Source of the DNA: Flavicella sediminum
Lineage (GTDB): Bacteria; Bacteroidota; Bacteroidia; Flavobacteriales; Flavobacteriaceae
Reading direction: 5' to 3'
Length of the DNA stretch: 64,000 nt
Assembly: GCF_006381105.1 (NCBI RefSeq)
Contig: NZ_VDET01000021.1
Coordinates: 1-64,000 of the forward strand
Position numbers and translations under genes: made by a program. Of the stretch, positions 10,845 to 19,879 are shown piece by piece. The notes beneath the pieces were generated by a model. That model was not told the DNA's origin and made no database searches. It worked only from the letters and a program-made list of their open reading frames with translations. Every line of letters starts with the position of its first letter. The first letter of the stretch is position 1.

Positions 10845-10917
10845 AGCGAAAGACCAGGTTCGAACTGGCGACATTCAGCTTGGAAGGCTGACGCTCTACC
10901 AACTGAGCTACTTTCGC
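10845..10917 (-). tRNA. tRNA-Gly (anticodon TCC)
   Basis: Read on the minus strand, acceptor arms GCGAAAG and CTTTCGC pair. The D-arm has AGCTCAGTTGGTAGAGC, the anticodon arm is TCAGC-CTTCCAA-GCTGA with anticodon TCC, and the T-arm has GGTTCGAACC-type sequence in CCAGTTCGAACCTGG. The length with the discriminator base is 73 nt. No CCA end is encoded. It reads GGA (and probably other GGN) glycine codons. Confidence 0.95.
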
Positions 10918-10972
10918 GTTTGGTATTGCGGTTGCAAATATACTACGTTTTTTAAATGTTGCAAGTTTTTTT

Positions 10973-11419
10973 TTAATAAAATTCACCATCTTTTCGTAAC
11001 ACCTTGATAAAGTGGTACCCATAAATTTCATAGCCTTCATTTAAATAAAATTTATGCGATTTTCTATTTCCTGTATAAGCATTTAGCTCTGTGGCTTCGT
11101 ATCCAATTTCCTTTGCGTAGTTGTAAATCCACTCAAATAGCTGTTTTCCAAGTTGCTGTCCTCTGAAGGCTTCATCAATGACAACATGGTCGGGTTCTAC
11201 TGTTTTACCAATATAATGTCTCGTTAAAAACCAAAGTCCGCTGATACCAACCAATTTAGCATCTATATATATACCTATACATTTGTAGTTCTGTGTAGAC
11301 ATATCTTTTAAACGTTCTTTTAAAATGTGTTCAGGGGTCGTTTTGTTTAGTTGTTGTAACAAAGGAATGATTGAGACCAGTTCCTTGGTAGGGATTATTT
11401 TTATTATTGGTTTCGTCAT
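10973..11419 (-). CDS. GNAT-family N-acetyltransferase
   Basis: A cytoplasmic acetyl-CoA-dependent acyltransferase of about 148 aa. It shows the GNAT beta-strand CIGIYIDAKLVGISGLW, then VIDEAFRGQQLGKQLFEW, where RGQQLGKQ is the acetyl-CoA pyrophosphate-binding loop, and the C-terminal NRKSHKFYLNEGY typical of the fold. I start at MTKPIIKI (11419) rather than the Met 12 codons upstream, because the extra segment is hydrophobic and does not belong to the fold. Substrate unknown. Confidence 0.8.
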   Translation of the reverse strand: MTKPIIKIIPTKELVSIIPLLQQLNKTTPEHILKERLKDMSTQNYKCIGIYIDAKLVGISGLWFLTRHYIGKTVEPDHVVIDEAFRGQQLGKQLFEWIYNYAKEIGYEATELNAYTGNRKSHKFYLNEGYEIYGYHFIKVLRKDGEFY

Positions 11420-11534
11420 AAAAAATAGAAATAGATGAGCTATCAAAAATAGCAAATATTAATTTTTAGAGGCTTTTTAAGGGAAATAAAAATCACTTCA
11501 GACTTATGTATCTTTAAATTTGAAATTAGACCAT

Positions 11535-11572
11535 AAAAAAATCTGACACTCCTAAGAGTATCAGATTTTTTA
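11535..11572 (-). terminator. Terminator after the leftward sulfatase
   Basis: AAAAAATCTGA and TCAGATTTTTT arms, extended by CACTC/GAGTA with one mismatch and a 4-base loop, give a hairpin with T runs on both strands. It ends the sulfatase transcript and probably also insulates the GNAT gene. Confidence 0.75.
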
Positions 11573-11591
11573 TTGGCTTTTTTTCAAGGGG

Positions 11592-13016
11592 TTATAGACT
11601 TTCTCTTTCTTTAGAGAATAATTTTGAATTTGGTTTCTTGGGTAAAGTTTTTTGCCAAGCGCTAATTTTAGTTTTCAAATCGCTAACAACCGAAGTGTTT
11701 TGCTCCTTTACATCTGTTTTTTCATAAACATCACTGGCAATATCATAAAGTTCCACATAGCTTAAATCATGATTCGCAACTAATTTCCACTGTGCATCAA
11801 CTACAGCATAAGATACCCAGTGATAAGGTTTTGTTTGGTTGATCGGCCAATGTGCTCCAATTTTCCAAAATAGTGGTTTTGTTCTGCTCAAATATTTTTC
11901 ACCCATTAATGTGGCTACCTGACTAAGTCCGTCTGGTTTGTAATTTTCGGGTAGTTTAGCCCCAGCAATTTCACAAAAAGTTGGTAATATATCCACTGCA
12001 GAAATTAAAGAAGAATTGTCAACAACTCCTGCTTTTATTTTTCCTGGCCAACGCGCAATAAATGGAACTCCAATACCTCCTTCAAATAAGGCAGCTTTGT
12101 ATCCTTTTCTACCTCCTGTTATTCCTTTAGAGGCTCCAATACCATAACCAACACCTGTTGCAGTATCTAAATAGGTTTTTAATTCCTTAACTGTAGTTGA
12201 GGCTCTTGCTGGGCCGTTGTCAGAACTAAATACAACCAAGGTGTTGTCTGTAATCTTTAATCGATCAAGTGCGTCTAAAACGTCTCCAATTCTATCATCA
12301 GCATGAGACAGAACCGAAGCATAGATATTATCAGCTTCTTCCAATTCAGGAAAACGCCATTGGTATTTAGGAACTACATGATGTGGTGTATGTGGTTCAT
12401 GCATCCATAAGTTTATAAAAAAGGGATTATTTTCTGTGGTGTTCTTTTCTATAAATGCAATGGCATTTTGAGCATCTTCATGCACAGGCATTTGTTCTCC
12501 AGAGCAATTAAAAGCGCCATAGGTATCATAGCCATATTTAATTGGAGTTGGTGAGTCTGGAATCATATTGTTTGAAAGATGCCATTTACCAAAATGAGCC
12601 GTTGCATAACCACTTTCTTGTAACAATCGAGGCAATAAAGTGGTTTCGTAATCTAACCAATCGGGCATGTTTCTTTTAGCATTACTTGGTACCCAAGCAA
12701 AATGGCCGTCAATATTATGTCTAGCAGGAAATTGTCCGGTCATAATAGCTGCTCTACTTGGAGAACACACTCCACTGGCAACGGTAAATCGTTGAAAATC
12801 GGTTCCTTCTTTTACCAATCTGTCTATATTTGGTGTTTTTACGTAAGGATGACCATGGGCGCTTAAATCTCCCCACCCCCAATCATCGGTAAAAATAAAA
12901 ATAATATTAGGTCTAGATTCTGTGCTTTCTGCTGTTTTGTTATGGGTTTCTTGTTTACAGCTAAAAAATAGCAGGCTTGTACAAAAGCAATAGTGTAGTA
13001 GTTTTTTAAAGTGCAT
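11592..13016 (-). CDS. S1-family sulfatase, lipoprotein
   Basis: Predicted to hydrolyse a sulfate ester from a polysaccharide or oligosaccharide. The 474-aa protein has a lipoprotein-type signal with Cys20 in LLFFSCKQ. The metal-binding start is IIFIFTDDWGWGDL, and the formylglycine motif is CSPSR with Cys84, which a maturase must oxidise. GKWHLSN, SSDNGPA and GGIGVPFIARWPG are the later conserved sulfatase segments. It resembles N-acetylgalactosamine-6-sulfatase-like/arylsulfatase A-like members, but the S1 subfamily needs a search. It is the leftmost PUL gene, divergent from the 13299 operon; no 27-bp regulatory box is seen on its side. Confidence 0.9.
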   Translation of the reverse strand: MHFKKLLHYCFCTSLLFFSCKQETHNKTAESTESRPNIIFIFTDDWGWGDLSAHGHPYVKTPNIDRLVKEGTDFQRFTVASGVCSPSRAAIMTGQFPARHNIDGHFAWVPSNAKRNMPDWLDYETTLLPRLLQESGYATAHFGKWHLSNNMIPDSPTPIKYGYDTYGAFNCSGEQMPVHEDAQNAIAFIEKNTTENNPFFINLWMHEPHTPHHVVPKYQWRFPELEEADNIYASVLSHADDRIGDVLDALDRLKITDNTLVVFSSDNGPARASTTVKELKTYLDTATGVGYGIGASKGITGGRKGYKAALFEGGIGVPFIARWPGKIKAGVVDNSSLISAVDILPTFCEIAGAKLPENYKPDGLSQVATLMGEKYLSRTKPLFWKIGAHWPINQTKPYHWVSYAVVDAQWKLVANHDLSYVELYDIASDVYEKTDVKEQNTSVVSDLKTKISAWQKTLPKKPNSKLFSKERESL

Positions 13017-13225
13017 ATGTATAGGTTTTTAACAAAAGTATTTAATTCAAAAAAAAGGGAGTTGCTCAATTACTATTATTTCGTTCTCATTTCAATCATC
13101 TTAAAAAAAGTATGATAGATAGTGGTTTTAAGCTAGAGGATCTAGGTCTTAATGGGCTAGTTTGTTTTATAAAAAGTGTTTAAAAGGTCCGTTTTTAGTA
13201 GGTTTTTATAGGGAATACAATAATT

Positions 13226-13281
13226 CAGCAATTTATTGGGTCATTAGAGAAAGCTAATTGGTATTGAATTTATGATTTTTA
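13226..13281 (+). promoter_or_regulatory. PUL box 1 and activated promoter (13299 operon)
   Basis: The 27-bp box at 13226-13252 begins CAGCAAT and ends TTAGAGAAA. The -7-like element GATTTTTA at 13274-13281 ends 29 nt after the box, as at the other sites. A transcription start near 13288 would place the first usable ATG at 13299. Confidence 0.65.
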
Positions 13282-13298
13282 CATTTAAATATCGGAAC

Positions 13299-14345
13299 AT
13301 GAAAATTAGAACGCTACCCTTTCTCGTTTTTGGAATTTTGCTTTTTTTTATTTCTTGTAAAAAAGAGGTTGCCATTCTAGAATCGACGTTTATCAAAGCT
13401 CAAGAACCAGGAGCTTATATTTTGGATGCACCTGAAGATTGGTGGCATTGGTGTATGGCACCTATTTACGACAGCTCAGAAAAATTGCATGTGTTTATGT
13501 CGGCAATTCCAAAAGATGGAAGTTGGAGTAGAGATAGTAAAATTGTACATTATACGGCAAATTCACCAAAAGGACCTTATACGTTTGTGGACACTACTTT
13601 TACAAGTAAAACACATACCTATCACAATCCACAAATATCACAAGTAGATGATACCTTTGTTTTGGTTTATCTGTTGAAAAATAGAGATACCCCTGGTGAA
13701 AATCAGGAAATAGGTATTGCTACAGCAGCTTCTTTAAATGGGCCTTGGACAGAAAGTCCTTTCAATCCAATTATAAAAGCTTCGGGGAAACAAGGCAATG
13801 GCGCTACTATTGTACATGCTTCCAATCCAACTTTTGTTAAGGATAAAGATGGAAAATATAGAATATATTACAAGTCAATGACAGATGCTTATGGTTCAAA
13901 AAGATTTCGAGAAATTTCGTTAGCAACGAGTACTAAAATTGAAGGACCCTATGTCAATTATGAAAAAAATCCATTGATAAGTTATGCCGATAAAGGTTTA
14001 GACATTGAAGATTGTTATGCTTTTTTATACAAAGATTCTTATTTTATGATTGTTGAAGACCGAAAAGGTATAAAAGATATGTTGGATGGGAACTTGGTAA
14101 AGCCAGGAAGACCAGGAGGGTGGCGTCCGGGACTGATTTATAAATCGGACGATGGTTTGGAGTGGGAAAGACCAGAAATAGGGTATAAAACAAACAAACA
14201 ATATTTTGGCGACAAATTGGCTAGAACAGAACGTCCGCATATTTTATGGAAAAATGGAGCTCCTGAATATCTTTTTCTTGCCTGTCACGATGATGATCCC
14301 TCTGCGGGTTTTTATGTGAAGATAAATGATTGGATTCCGAATTAA
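13299..14345 (+). CDS. Five-bladed beta-propeller glycoside hydrolase-like lipoprotein (GH43/GH117/GH32 type)
   Basis: About 348 aa. Signal peptide with lipobox in GILLFFISCKK. The mature protein has repeated propeller-type signatures: APIYDSSEKLHVFMSA, SPKGPYTF, IGIATAASLNGPWTESP, ISLATSTKIEGPYVNYEKNPLI and GLIYKSDDGLEWERP. These are typical of GH43/GH32/GH117-like exo-enzymes that remove terminal sugars; acidic catalytic residues cannot be picked with certainty. I start at 13299 rather than the Met at 13272, because the predicted -7 element (13274-13281) lies between them and the MKIRTLP start gives a proper signal peptide. Next gene overlaps or abuts, so it is an operon. Confidence 0.7.
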   Translation: MKIRTLPFLVFGILLFFISCKKEVAILESTFIKAQEPGAYILDAPEDWWHWCMAPIYDSSEKLHVFMSAIPKDGSWSRDSKIVHYTANSPKGPYTFVDTTFTSKTHTYHNPQISQVDDTFVLVYLLKNRDTPGENQEIGIATAASLNGPWTESPFNPIIKASGKQGNGATIVHASNPTFVKDKDGKYRIYYKSMTDAYGSKRFREISLATSTKIEGPYVNYEKNPLISYADKGLDIEDCYAFLYKDSYFMIVEDRKGIKDMLDGNLVKPGRPGGWRPGLIYKSDDGLEWERPEIGYKTNKQYFGDKLARTERPHILWKNGAPEYLFLACHDDDPSAGFYVKINDWIPN

Positions 14346-14385
14346 ATTGATATATATAGCTGTGTTAAAAAGTAAAGATTACATG

Positions 14386-15585
14386 ATGAAACTAATAAAA
14401 AAAGCAAGTTTTGTTTGCCTGAGTTTTCTTGCAATTTCTTGCGCCTCTTTGCAAGGGCAAACCACTTGGGAAAATAGTGATGGGAGTCATTTTCAACCGA
14501 AGGAATTTTATCCCAAATTTAGTTGGGAATCAACGCCCATGTATTATATGTTTGGAGATCCAAAAAGAGTTCTGACATCGAAGGAAATTAAATTTATAAC
14601 GGAGCGAACAGAATTTATTTGTATTGAAAAGTCACATGGATTGCGACAGTTAGGTGCTGCAGAATTGGGGGCTAAACACGAAATAGCAGCCATTAAGAAA
14701 GTCAATCCCAAAATAAAAGTGCTTTTCTATTTCAATTCAGCCTATGCATGGCCATTTACCTCGTATAATAAAAATTTCACGTATAAAACGATAGAACAGC
14801 ATCCAGAATTAAAGAAGTTTTTAATCTTAGATCCTAAAACTTCGGAATTGGAACAACGTGATCAGACTTTTTATTTTGATGTTTTAAATCCAGAATTTCG
14901 TGATTGGTGGGTAGCTACCGTAGCAAAAGGTGTTGAGTTTTCTGGAGCTGATGGGGCTTTTATAGATCAAATGCATGGTTTTGCTTGGTTGCGACAAGAC
15001 AAAAGCAAGGAAGTACAGAAAGCCATGGGAATGATGATGGCAGCACTAAAAGAAAAATTAGGGCCTCAAAAAATACTCTTGGGAAATAATGCCCATGTAA
15101 GGGCTGCACAGTATGTTTTTCCTTCAATTGATGCCAATATGTTTGAGCATTATAAAACAGAATTTATAAGTAAAGAAAGCCTCGTAAAAGATTGGGCAGA
15201 TATGTTGCGAATTTCGCAAGCAGGAAAAATGTCCATTTTTAGAATAGGTGTTGAATACACAAAAACGGCCCAAAAAAATAAACAATTTTATAAAGGAAGA
15301 AGTCGGAATGAAAGGTTTGTCGTTCTTGCGAAAGAAAAAGTAGCATTTTATCATGCCTGTTACTTAATAGGGGCACAACCTTATTCTTATTTTCAATATG
15401 GCTGGGGTTGGCAGCTTTCACATGGTTCTTTGGTAGATTTTCCGGAGTTTCAAAAAAAATTAGGCGCACCTAAAGGAGCTTATGTCAGAAAATCGGACAA
15501 AGAATGGGAGTTTACCCGGGAATTTGAACACGCCTCCGTTTGGGTGGATTTGGAGAAAGAGCAAGCTGAGATAAAATGGAAATAA
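14386..15585 (+). CDS. Putative TIM-barrel glycoside hydrolase, family A (paralogue of 29903 and 31093)
   Basis: About 400 aa with an export signal (MKLIKKASFVCLSFLAISCASLQGQ; lipobox and signal peptidase I site both possible). The mature part begins FSWESTPMYYMFGDP and ends with the family signature KLGAPKGAYVRK...EFTREFEHASVWVDLEKEQAEIKWK, shared with the two proteins at 29903 and 31093. A strand with a buried acidic residue, SGADGAFIDQMHG, aligns with IDGLFMDANIKV of the paralogues. This looks like one of the hypothetical glycosyl-hydrolase (GHL-type) families; the context suggests a fucan-cutting enzyme. The longer upstream reading begins inside the previous gene and lacks a signal peptide. 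Confidence 0.6.
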   Translation: MKLIKKASFVCLSFLAISCASLQGQTTWENSDGSHFQPKEFYPKFSWESTPMYYMFGDPKRVLTSKEIKFITERTEFICIEKSHGLRQLGAAELGAKHEIAAIKKVNPKIKVLFYFNSAYAWPFTSYNKNFTYKTIEQHPELKKFLILDPKTSELEQRDQTFYFDVLNPEFRDWWVATVAKGVEFSGADGAFIDQMHGFAWLRQDKSKEVQKAMGMMMAALKEKLGPQKILLGNNAHVRAAQYVFPSIDANMFEHYKTEFISKESLVKDWADMLRISQAGKMSIFRIGVEYTKTAQKNKQFYKGRSRNERFVVLAKEKVAFYHACYLIGAQPYSYFQYGWGWQLSHGSLVDFPEFQKKLGAPKGAYVRKSDKEWEFTREFEHASVWVDLEKEQAEIKWK

Positions 15586-15730
15586 TGAAAAACACCTAGT
15601 TTGATTTCTTAAAGAAAGAGAATTTATGGGCAGATGTAGATAGAGTTAGGAAAATATAATTAATTTTATCAGTTCGCAATAGACAGCTTTACTATAAACA
15701 GAAGATTACTATTTTTTAATAGAACAAAAT

Positions 15731-17974
15731 ATGAAACAAATTCTTTGGGCATTGTTAACACTTATCCTCGTTTTCAATGGGCACTCTCAAGAGATAAATT
15801 TTTTACAAGCTCCAGAAAATCAACAACTTTATGCTAGAGATACAACGAATTCCGCCGAAGTTTTTCTGGAAGGAGAATTTAAAGAAAAAGCAAAGTCTAA
15901 ATATATTGTTTTAAAAGTTTTTAAAAACGATAAACTGTTTGCCTCACAAAAATCACGAATAAAAAAGAACAAATTTGCAATTTCTACAAAAATTGAGGCA
16001 GGTTTACATCAATATAGATTTGAGCTGTATATAAAAAATAAAAAACAAGAGAAGCTTTGTTTTGTTGCCGATGATGTGGTCTGTGGAGATGCATATATTA
16101 TTACCGGACAGTCTAATTCTCATGCCAGTAGCACCTTGTCAACCTATAGCAATCCTTTTTGTAGAAGTTTTGGTGTAAAAACAGGTTATAAAAGTTATAC
16201 GGAAGCACATAAAAAAATAAGATGGGGCTTAGCTACCGGAAATTGTCCAGATTTAAAACGAGAAATTGGAGGATGGTTTACCGTAAATCCTTTGGGTGTT
16301 GGCGTTTGGGGAATGGAGCTAATGCGACTTTTGGTTGAAAAACATCAAATGCCAGTTTGTATTATAAATGGTGGAAGTGGATCTTCATCGATAGAACAAA
16401 ACATGAAAAAAACATCCAAACCTACTTTGGATACTAGTTTTGGTCGGTTAGCATATCGTGTTGAACAAGCGGGATTAAAAAATAAAATAAAAGCTATTTT
16501 CTGGCATCAAGGAGAGTCTAATTCAAATACAGAAAAAAGTTACAAAGCCTATGCGGCTAATTTTGATACGCTTTTAACGGATTGGAAAAAGGAATACAAC
16601 AGTCTTGAAAAAATATATCTATTTCAATTACATCCCGGTTGCGGAAAACAGGCGGTATCGTTTCATGCGGAATTAAGAGAAGTACAAAATCAGTTGGTAG
16701 AAAAATACGATATGTTGGAAATTATGTCGACTCTAGGAGTACCTGGACATGATGGCTGTCATTTTTCATACAAAGGCTATTTAGAGTTTGCCAATCGAAT
16801 TTTTCCTTTGGTGTCTAGAGATTTTTATGGAGTAAAAGTAACTCATACAATAACACCACCAACGTTGCTAGAAGCAAGTTATAAAAGCCCTAAACAAATA
16901 GTGTTAAGCTTCGATCAACCTTTATACTTAGAAGAAAAGAAGGAGGTAAATGGAGTGCGCTATTTCTTAAAAGATCAGTTTTTCTTTAGCAATGAACAAG
17001 GAAAAACCAATGCAATAGAAAAAGTTGAAAATATTAAAGTTGTTGGAAATACGTTGATAATTTCCTTGGTATATGACGCAACCTACAAATACATTAGCTA
17101 TTTGCCAGGTAAATTTTATACAGGTACCAAAGTTATTTATAACGGACCTTGGCTATTTGGTAAAGAAAATAATATTGGTGCCTTAAGTTTTTATCAAAGG
17201 CCTATTAAAACAATTGAAAAAAAAATAGTTCAAAAAAAACAAAATGATTTTAAAGGCTTCCAAATGATAACGGCAGCTTTAAATGGTGTCAACTACAAAG
17301 TTGTACTTCCTAAAAAAGCCAATAAAAATAGAGATTGGATTTGGAGAGCACGTTTTTGGGGACATGAACCTCAAACAGATATTGCCTTGTTAGAAAAAGG
17401 TTTTCATTTGGTGTATATAGAAGTTGCAGGTTTGTTTGGGAATGAAAAAGCACTGCGTATTTGGGATGATTTTTATGGGTTGATGACTACAAAATACCAA
17501 TTGAATTCAAAAGTAGTTTTGGAAGGAATGAGTAGAGGTGGTTTGATTGTTTTTAATTGGGCAAATAAAAATGCTTCAAAAGTGGCTTGTATGTATGTCG
17601 ATGCTCCTGTGTGCGATTTTAAAAGTTGGCCAGCTGGCAAAGGTTTAGGTGAAGGTTCTGCAGGTGCTTGGAAATCGTGTTTAAAAGTATATGGTTTTTC
17701 TGAAGAAGAAGCAATGGGATACAAAGGGAATCCGGTAGATCATTTAGAGAATATTGCGCTGAATAAAGTACCTGTTTTAAGTGTTGTTGGAAATGCGGAT
17801 AAGGTAGTTCCTGTTTCAGAAAACTCATTGCTTGTTCAAAAAAAATTACAACAACTCGGTTGGGATGCAACCATCATTGGCAAACCAGGAATCGGTCATC
17901 ATCCTCATTCTTTAAAAGATCCTAAACCAATTGTCGATTTTATTTTAGAACATACAGGGAATTCAATCAAATAA
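15731..17974 (+). CDS. Dual-domain secreted carbohydrate esterase: SGNH (sialate O-acetylesterase-like) plus alpha/beta-hydrolase
   Basis: 747 aa with signal peptide MKQILWALLTLILVFNGHSQ. Residues about 110-370 are an SGNH/SASA-type esterase: GQSN with Ser128, FWHQGESNS near 256-263, and a DxxH pair in HDGCHFSYKGY near 340. A linker domain follows, about 375-500. Residues about 510-747 are an alpha/beta-hydrolase: nucleophile elbow GMSRGG near 598-603, an aspartate in GNADKVVP, and a histidine in GIGHHPH near 722. Two complete, unrelated serine-esterase catalytic sites in one protein suggest removal of two ester types, or of acetyl groups at two positions. It is third in the 13299 unit, after a 145-bp gap that holds only a weak box-like sequence. 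Confidence 0.75.
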   Translation: MKQILWALLTLILVFNGHSQEINFLQAPENQQLYARDTTNSAEVFLEGEFKEKAKSKYIVLKVFKNDKLFASQKSRIKKNKFAISTKIEAGLHQYRFELYIKNKKQEKLCFVADDVVCGDAYIITGQSNSHASSTLSTYSNPFCRSFGVKTGYKSYTEAHKKIRWGLATGNCPDLKREIGGWFTVNPLGVGVWGMELMRLLVEKHQMPVCIINGGSGSSSIEQNMKKTSKPTLDTSFGRLAYRVEQAGLKNKIKAIFWHQGESNSNTEKSYKAYAANFDTLLTDWKKEYNSLEKIYLFQLHPGCGKQAVSFHAELREVQNQLVEKYDMLEIMSTLGVPGHDGCHFSYKGYLEFANRIFPLVSRDFYGVKVTHTITPPTLLEASYKSPKQIVLSFDQPLYLEEKKEVNGVRYFLKDQFFFSNEQGKTNAIEKVENIKVVGNTLIISLVYDATYKYISYLPGKFYTGTKVIYNGPWLFGKENNIGALSFYQRPIKTIEKKIVQKKQNDFKGFQMITAALNGVNYKVVLPKKANKNRDWIWRARFWGHEPQTDIALLEKGFHLVYIEVAGLFGNEKALRIWDDFYGLMTTKYQLNSKVVLEGMSRGGLIVFNWANKNASKVACMYVDAPVCDFKSWPAGKGLGEGSAGAWKSCLKVYGFSEEEAMGYKGNPVDHLENIALNKVPVLSVVGNADKVVPVSENSLLVQKKLQQLGWDATIIGKPGIGHHPHSLKDPKPIVDFILEHTGNSIK

Positions 17975-18295
17975 TACTATTCGGAGTTTTATTTGATGGC
18001 TAACTTCTTTAGAGATGAAAACTTGGGTTTTTATAGTTTAAAAAGAGTTGCTTTTATAAAAGAATGTTCTGCTTCTGTGTTGTGCTCGTTTACTTATGTG
18101 GATAGCATTTTTTTGAGACAAACCGCTTTGGTCCAATAGGAAATACTGTATTTGCAGTAATAAAGAAAGTTCTTGATTGATTAGAGAAAGAGTTTCATGG
18201 AAAACGAGCTTATCTTTGCTAAAAAAGATAGCTGGAGGAGTAATACGTTGCCTTTTAATTGCGATTGTCTTTTAATAATTAGAATTCAGAAAATT
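17975..18295. other. Intergenic region before the first tandem sulfatase pair
   Basis: No gene is supported in this 321-bp stretch. Its right half carries box 2 and its -7 element; the rest is AT-rich with no clear terminator. Confidence 0.6.
18163..18218 (+). promoter_or_regulatory. PUL box 2 and activated promoter (18296 operon)
   Basis: The box is at 18163-18189, with AGAAAG at 18164-18169 and again at 18185-18190, a perfect 6-bp direct repeat 21 bp apart, and TTGATT between. The perfect -7 element TATCTTTG (18211-18218) ends 29 nt after the box. There is no -33 element, so an activator is expected to be needed. Confidence 0.75.
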
Positions 18296-19834
18296 ATGAA
18301 TAAAATTAAAAGGCATGCCCTTTTTTTAGCAGTACTTCTTGCTATATCCTTGAGTTCCTATGCACAAAACAAAAAACAGGGAACAACGAAAAAAACTAAT
18401 ATAATATTTATTTTGGCAGATGATTTGGGCTATGGAGATATTTCTAGCTACAATGAAAATTCAAAAATAAATACGGCACATATAGACAAGTTGGCTTCTC
18501 AAGGCGTTCTGTTTACAGATGCACATACTAGCAGTTCTGTTTGCACGCCTACACGTTATGGAATTTTAACAGGACGTTACAATTGGCGTTCAAAATTAAA
18601 ATCGGGAGTGATCAAAGGTTTTAGCACAGCTTTAATTCAGCAAGACAGGGCTACCATAGGAGATGTACTCAAATCAAATGGTTATAAAACGGCGGCAATT
18701 GGTAAATGGCATTTAGGTTGGGATTGGGCAAATATTGAAGCAGGAGAATCAAAAGTCAATTATTCTAAAAAAATTAAAAACGGACCTACAACACTTGGTT
18801 TTGATTATTGGTTTGGTTTCTGTGGTTCTTTAGATATGGAGCCCTATGTTTGGGTAGAAAATGAGCAACCGACTATGGTTCCTACTAAATTTACACAAAA
18901 TACAGGACAAGCGATGTGGAGGAAAGGACTGACTTCGGATGATTTTGATCATGAGCAAGTCTTGCCGAAAATTACTGCTAAAACAGTCACCTATATTCAG
19001 GAAAACGCAAATGGAGAAAAACCATTTTTCTTATACATGCCTTTGCCAGCTCCCCATACACCTATTTTACCAACCCCTGAGTTTAAAGGGAAAAGTGGTT
19101 TAGACAATCCTTATGGTGATTTTGTATTGATGGTAGATGCAGTGGTAGGAGCAGTGATGAAAGCTTTGGAAGATCAGGGAATCGCTGACAATACCATGGT
19201 GGTTTTTACGAGTGATAACGGATGTTCTAATCAAGCAAATTTTAAACAATTAGCGAAAAAAGGACACGATCCTAGTTATGTTTTTAGAGGACATAAAGCC
19301 GATATTTTTGAAGGAGGACATCGGGTGCCATTTATTGTTCGTTGGCCTGAAGAAGTCAAAGCAGGAACTTCGAATCAATTGGTGTGTACCACAGATTTTT
19401 TTGCAACAGTAACGGATGTTTTAGGACTAAAAATTGAAGACAATGTAGCGGAAGATAGTTTTAGTTTTTTAGCTGCCTTAAAGGTAAAATCCAAAGCGGA
19501 GGTTCGAGAAAGCATTGTACATCATTCTATAAATGGTTCCTTTGCGTATCGTAAAAATAATTGGAAAGCCGTTTTTTGTCCAGGTTCTGGTGGTTGGAGT
19601 TTTCCAAGACCAAATTCAAAAGAAGCCAAAGCTTTACCAAAATTTCAATTGTACAATTTGAAAAAAGATATGGGTGAAGAAGATAATTTAGAAAATAAAA
19701 AACCTGAATTATTAGAAAAATACCGTGATGAATTGGCACAGCTTGTTTTAAAAGGAAGAAGTACGAAAGGTGCGGTTCAAAAAAATGACGGTGCTGAACG
19801 TTGGAAGCAGTTAAGTTGGATGCAAGACAAATAA
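18296..19834 (+). CDS. S1-family sulfatase (CTPTR group), secreted
   Basis: About 512 aa. Signal peptide MNKIKRHALFLAVLLAISLSSYAQ. Sulfatase hallmarks: FILADDLGYGD, formylglycine motif CTPTRYGILTGR with Cys83, GKWHLGWDW, MPLPAPHTPILP, FTSDNGCS, GGHRVPFIVRWP. It groups with the proteins at 43499 and 53567, which share the CTPTRYG motif, the RYNWR/RYSWR extension and the C-terminal GRSTKG segment, so these are three copies of one sulfatase type. I reject the Met at 18197, which lies upstream of the predicted transcription start (-7 ends at 18218) and lacks a signal peptide. It is followed by a second sulfatase 45 bp downstream. Confidence 0.9.
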   Translation: MNKIKRHALFLAVLLAISLSSYAQNKKQGTTKKTNIIFILADDLGYGDISSYNENSKINTAHIDKLASQGVLFTDAHTSSSVCTPTRYGILTGRYNWRSKLKSGVIKGFSTALIQQDRATIGDVLKSNGYKTAAIGKWHLGWDWANIEAGESKVNYSKKIKNGPTTLGFDYWFGFCGSLDMEPYVWVENEQPTMVPTKFTQNTGQAMWRKGLTSDDFDHEQVLPKITAKTVTYIQENANGEKPFFLYMPLPAPHTPILPTPEFKGKSGLDNPYGDFVLMVDAVVGAVMKALEDQGIADNTMVVFTSDNGCSNQANFKQLAKKGHDPSYVFRGHKADIFEGGHRVPFIVRWPEEVKAGTSNQLVCTTDFFATVTDVLGLKIEDNVAEDSFSFLAALKVKSKAEVRESIVHHSINGSFAYRKNNWKAVFCPGSGGWSFPRPNSKEAKALPKFQLYNLKKDMGEEDNLENKKPELLEKYRDELAQLVLKGRSTKGAVQKNDGAERWKQLSWMQDK

Positions 19835-19879
19835 TAGAAGAATAAAATAGCGCAATACAAATTAAAATAAATAAAAACC

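Noticed and set aside
10807-11040. Open frame on the minus strand containing QLVERQPSKLNVASSNLVF
   Set aside because: This is a translation across the tRNA-Gly gene, a well-known spurious protein pattern.
13272-13298. Upstream start for the beta-propeller gene
   Set aside because: It overlaps the predicted -7 element, and the shorter start gives a proper lipoprotein signal.
15591-15649. Possible PUL box upstream of the 15731 esterase
   Set aside because: The 3' half (TTTGAT, then AAGAAA) fits, but AGCAA is missing and the nearest TAnnnTTAG element ends 32 nt after it; too weak to call.
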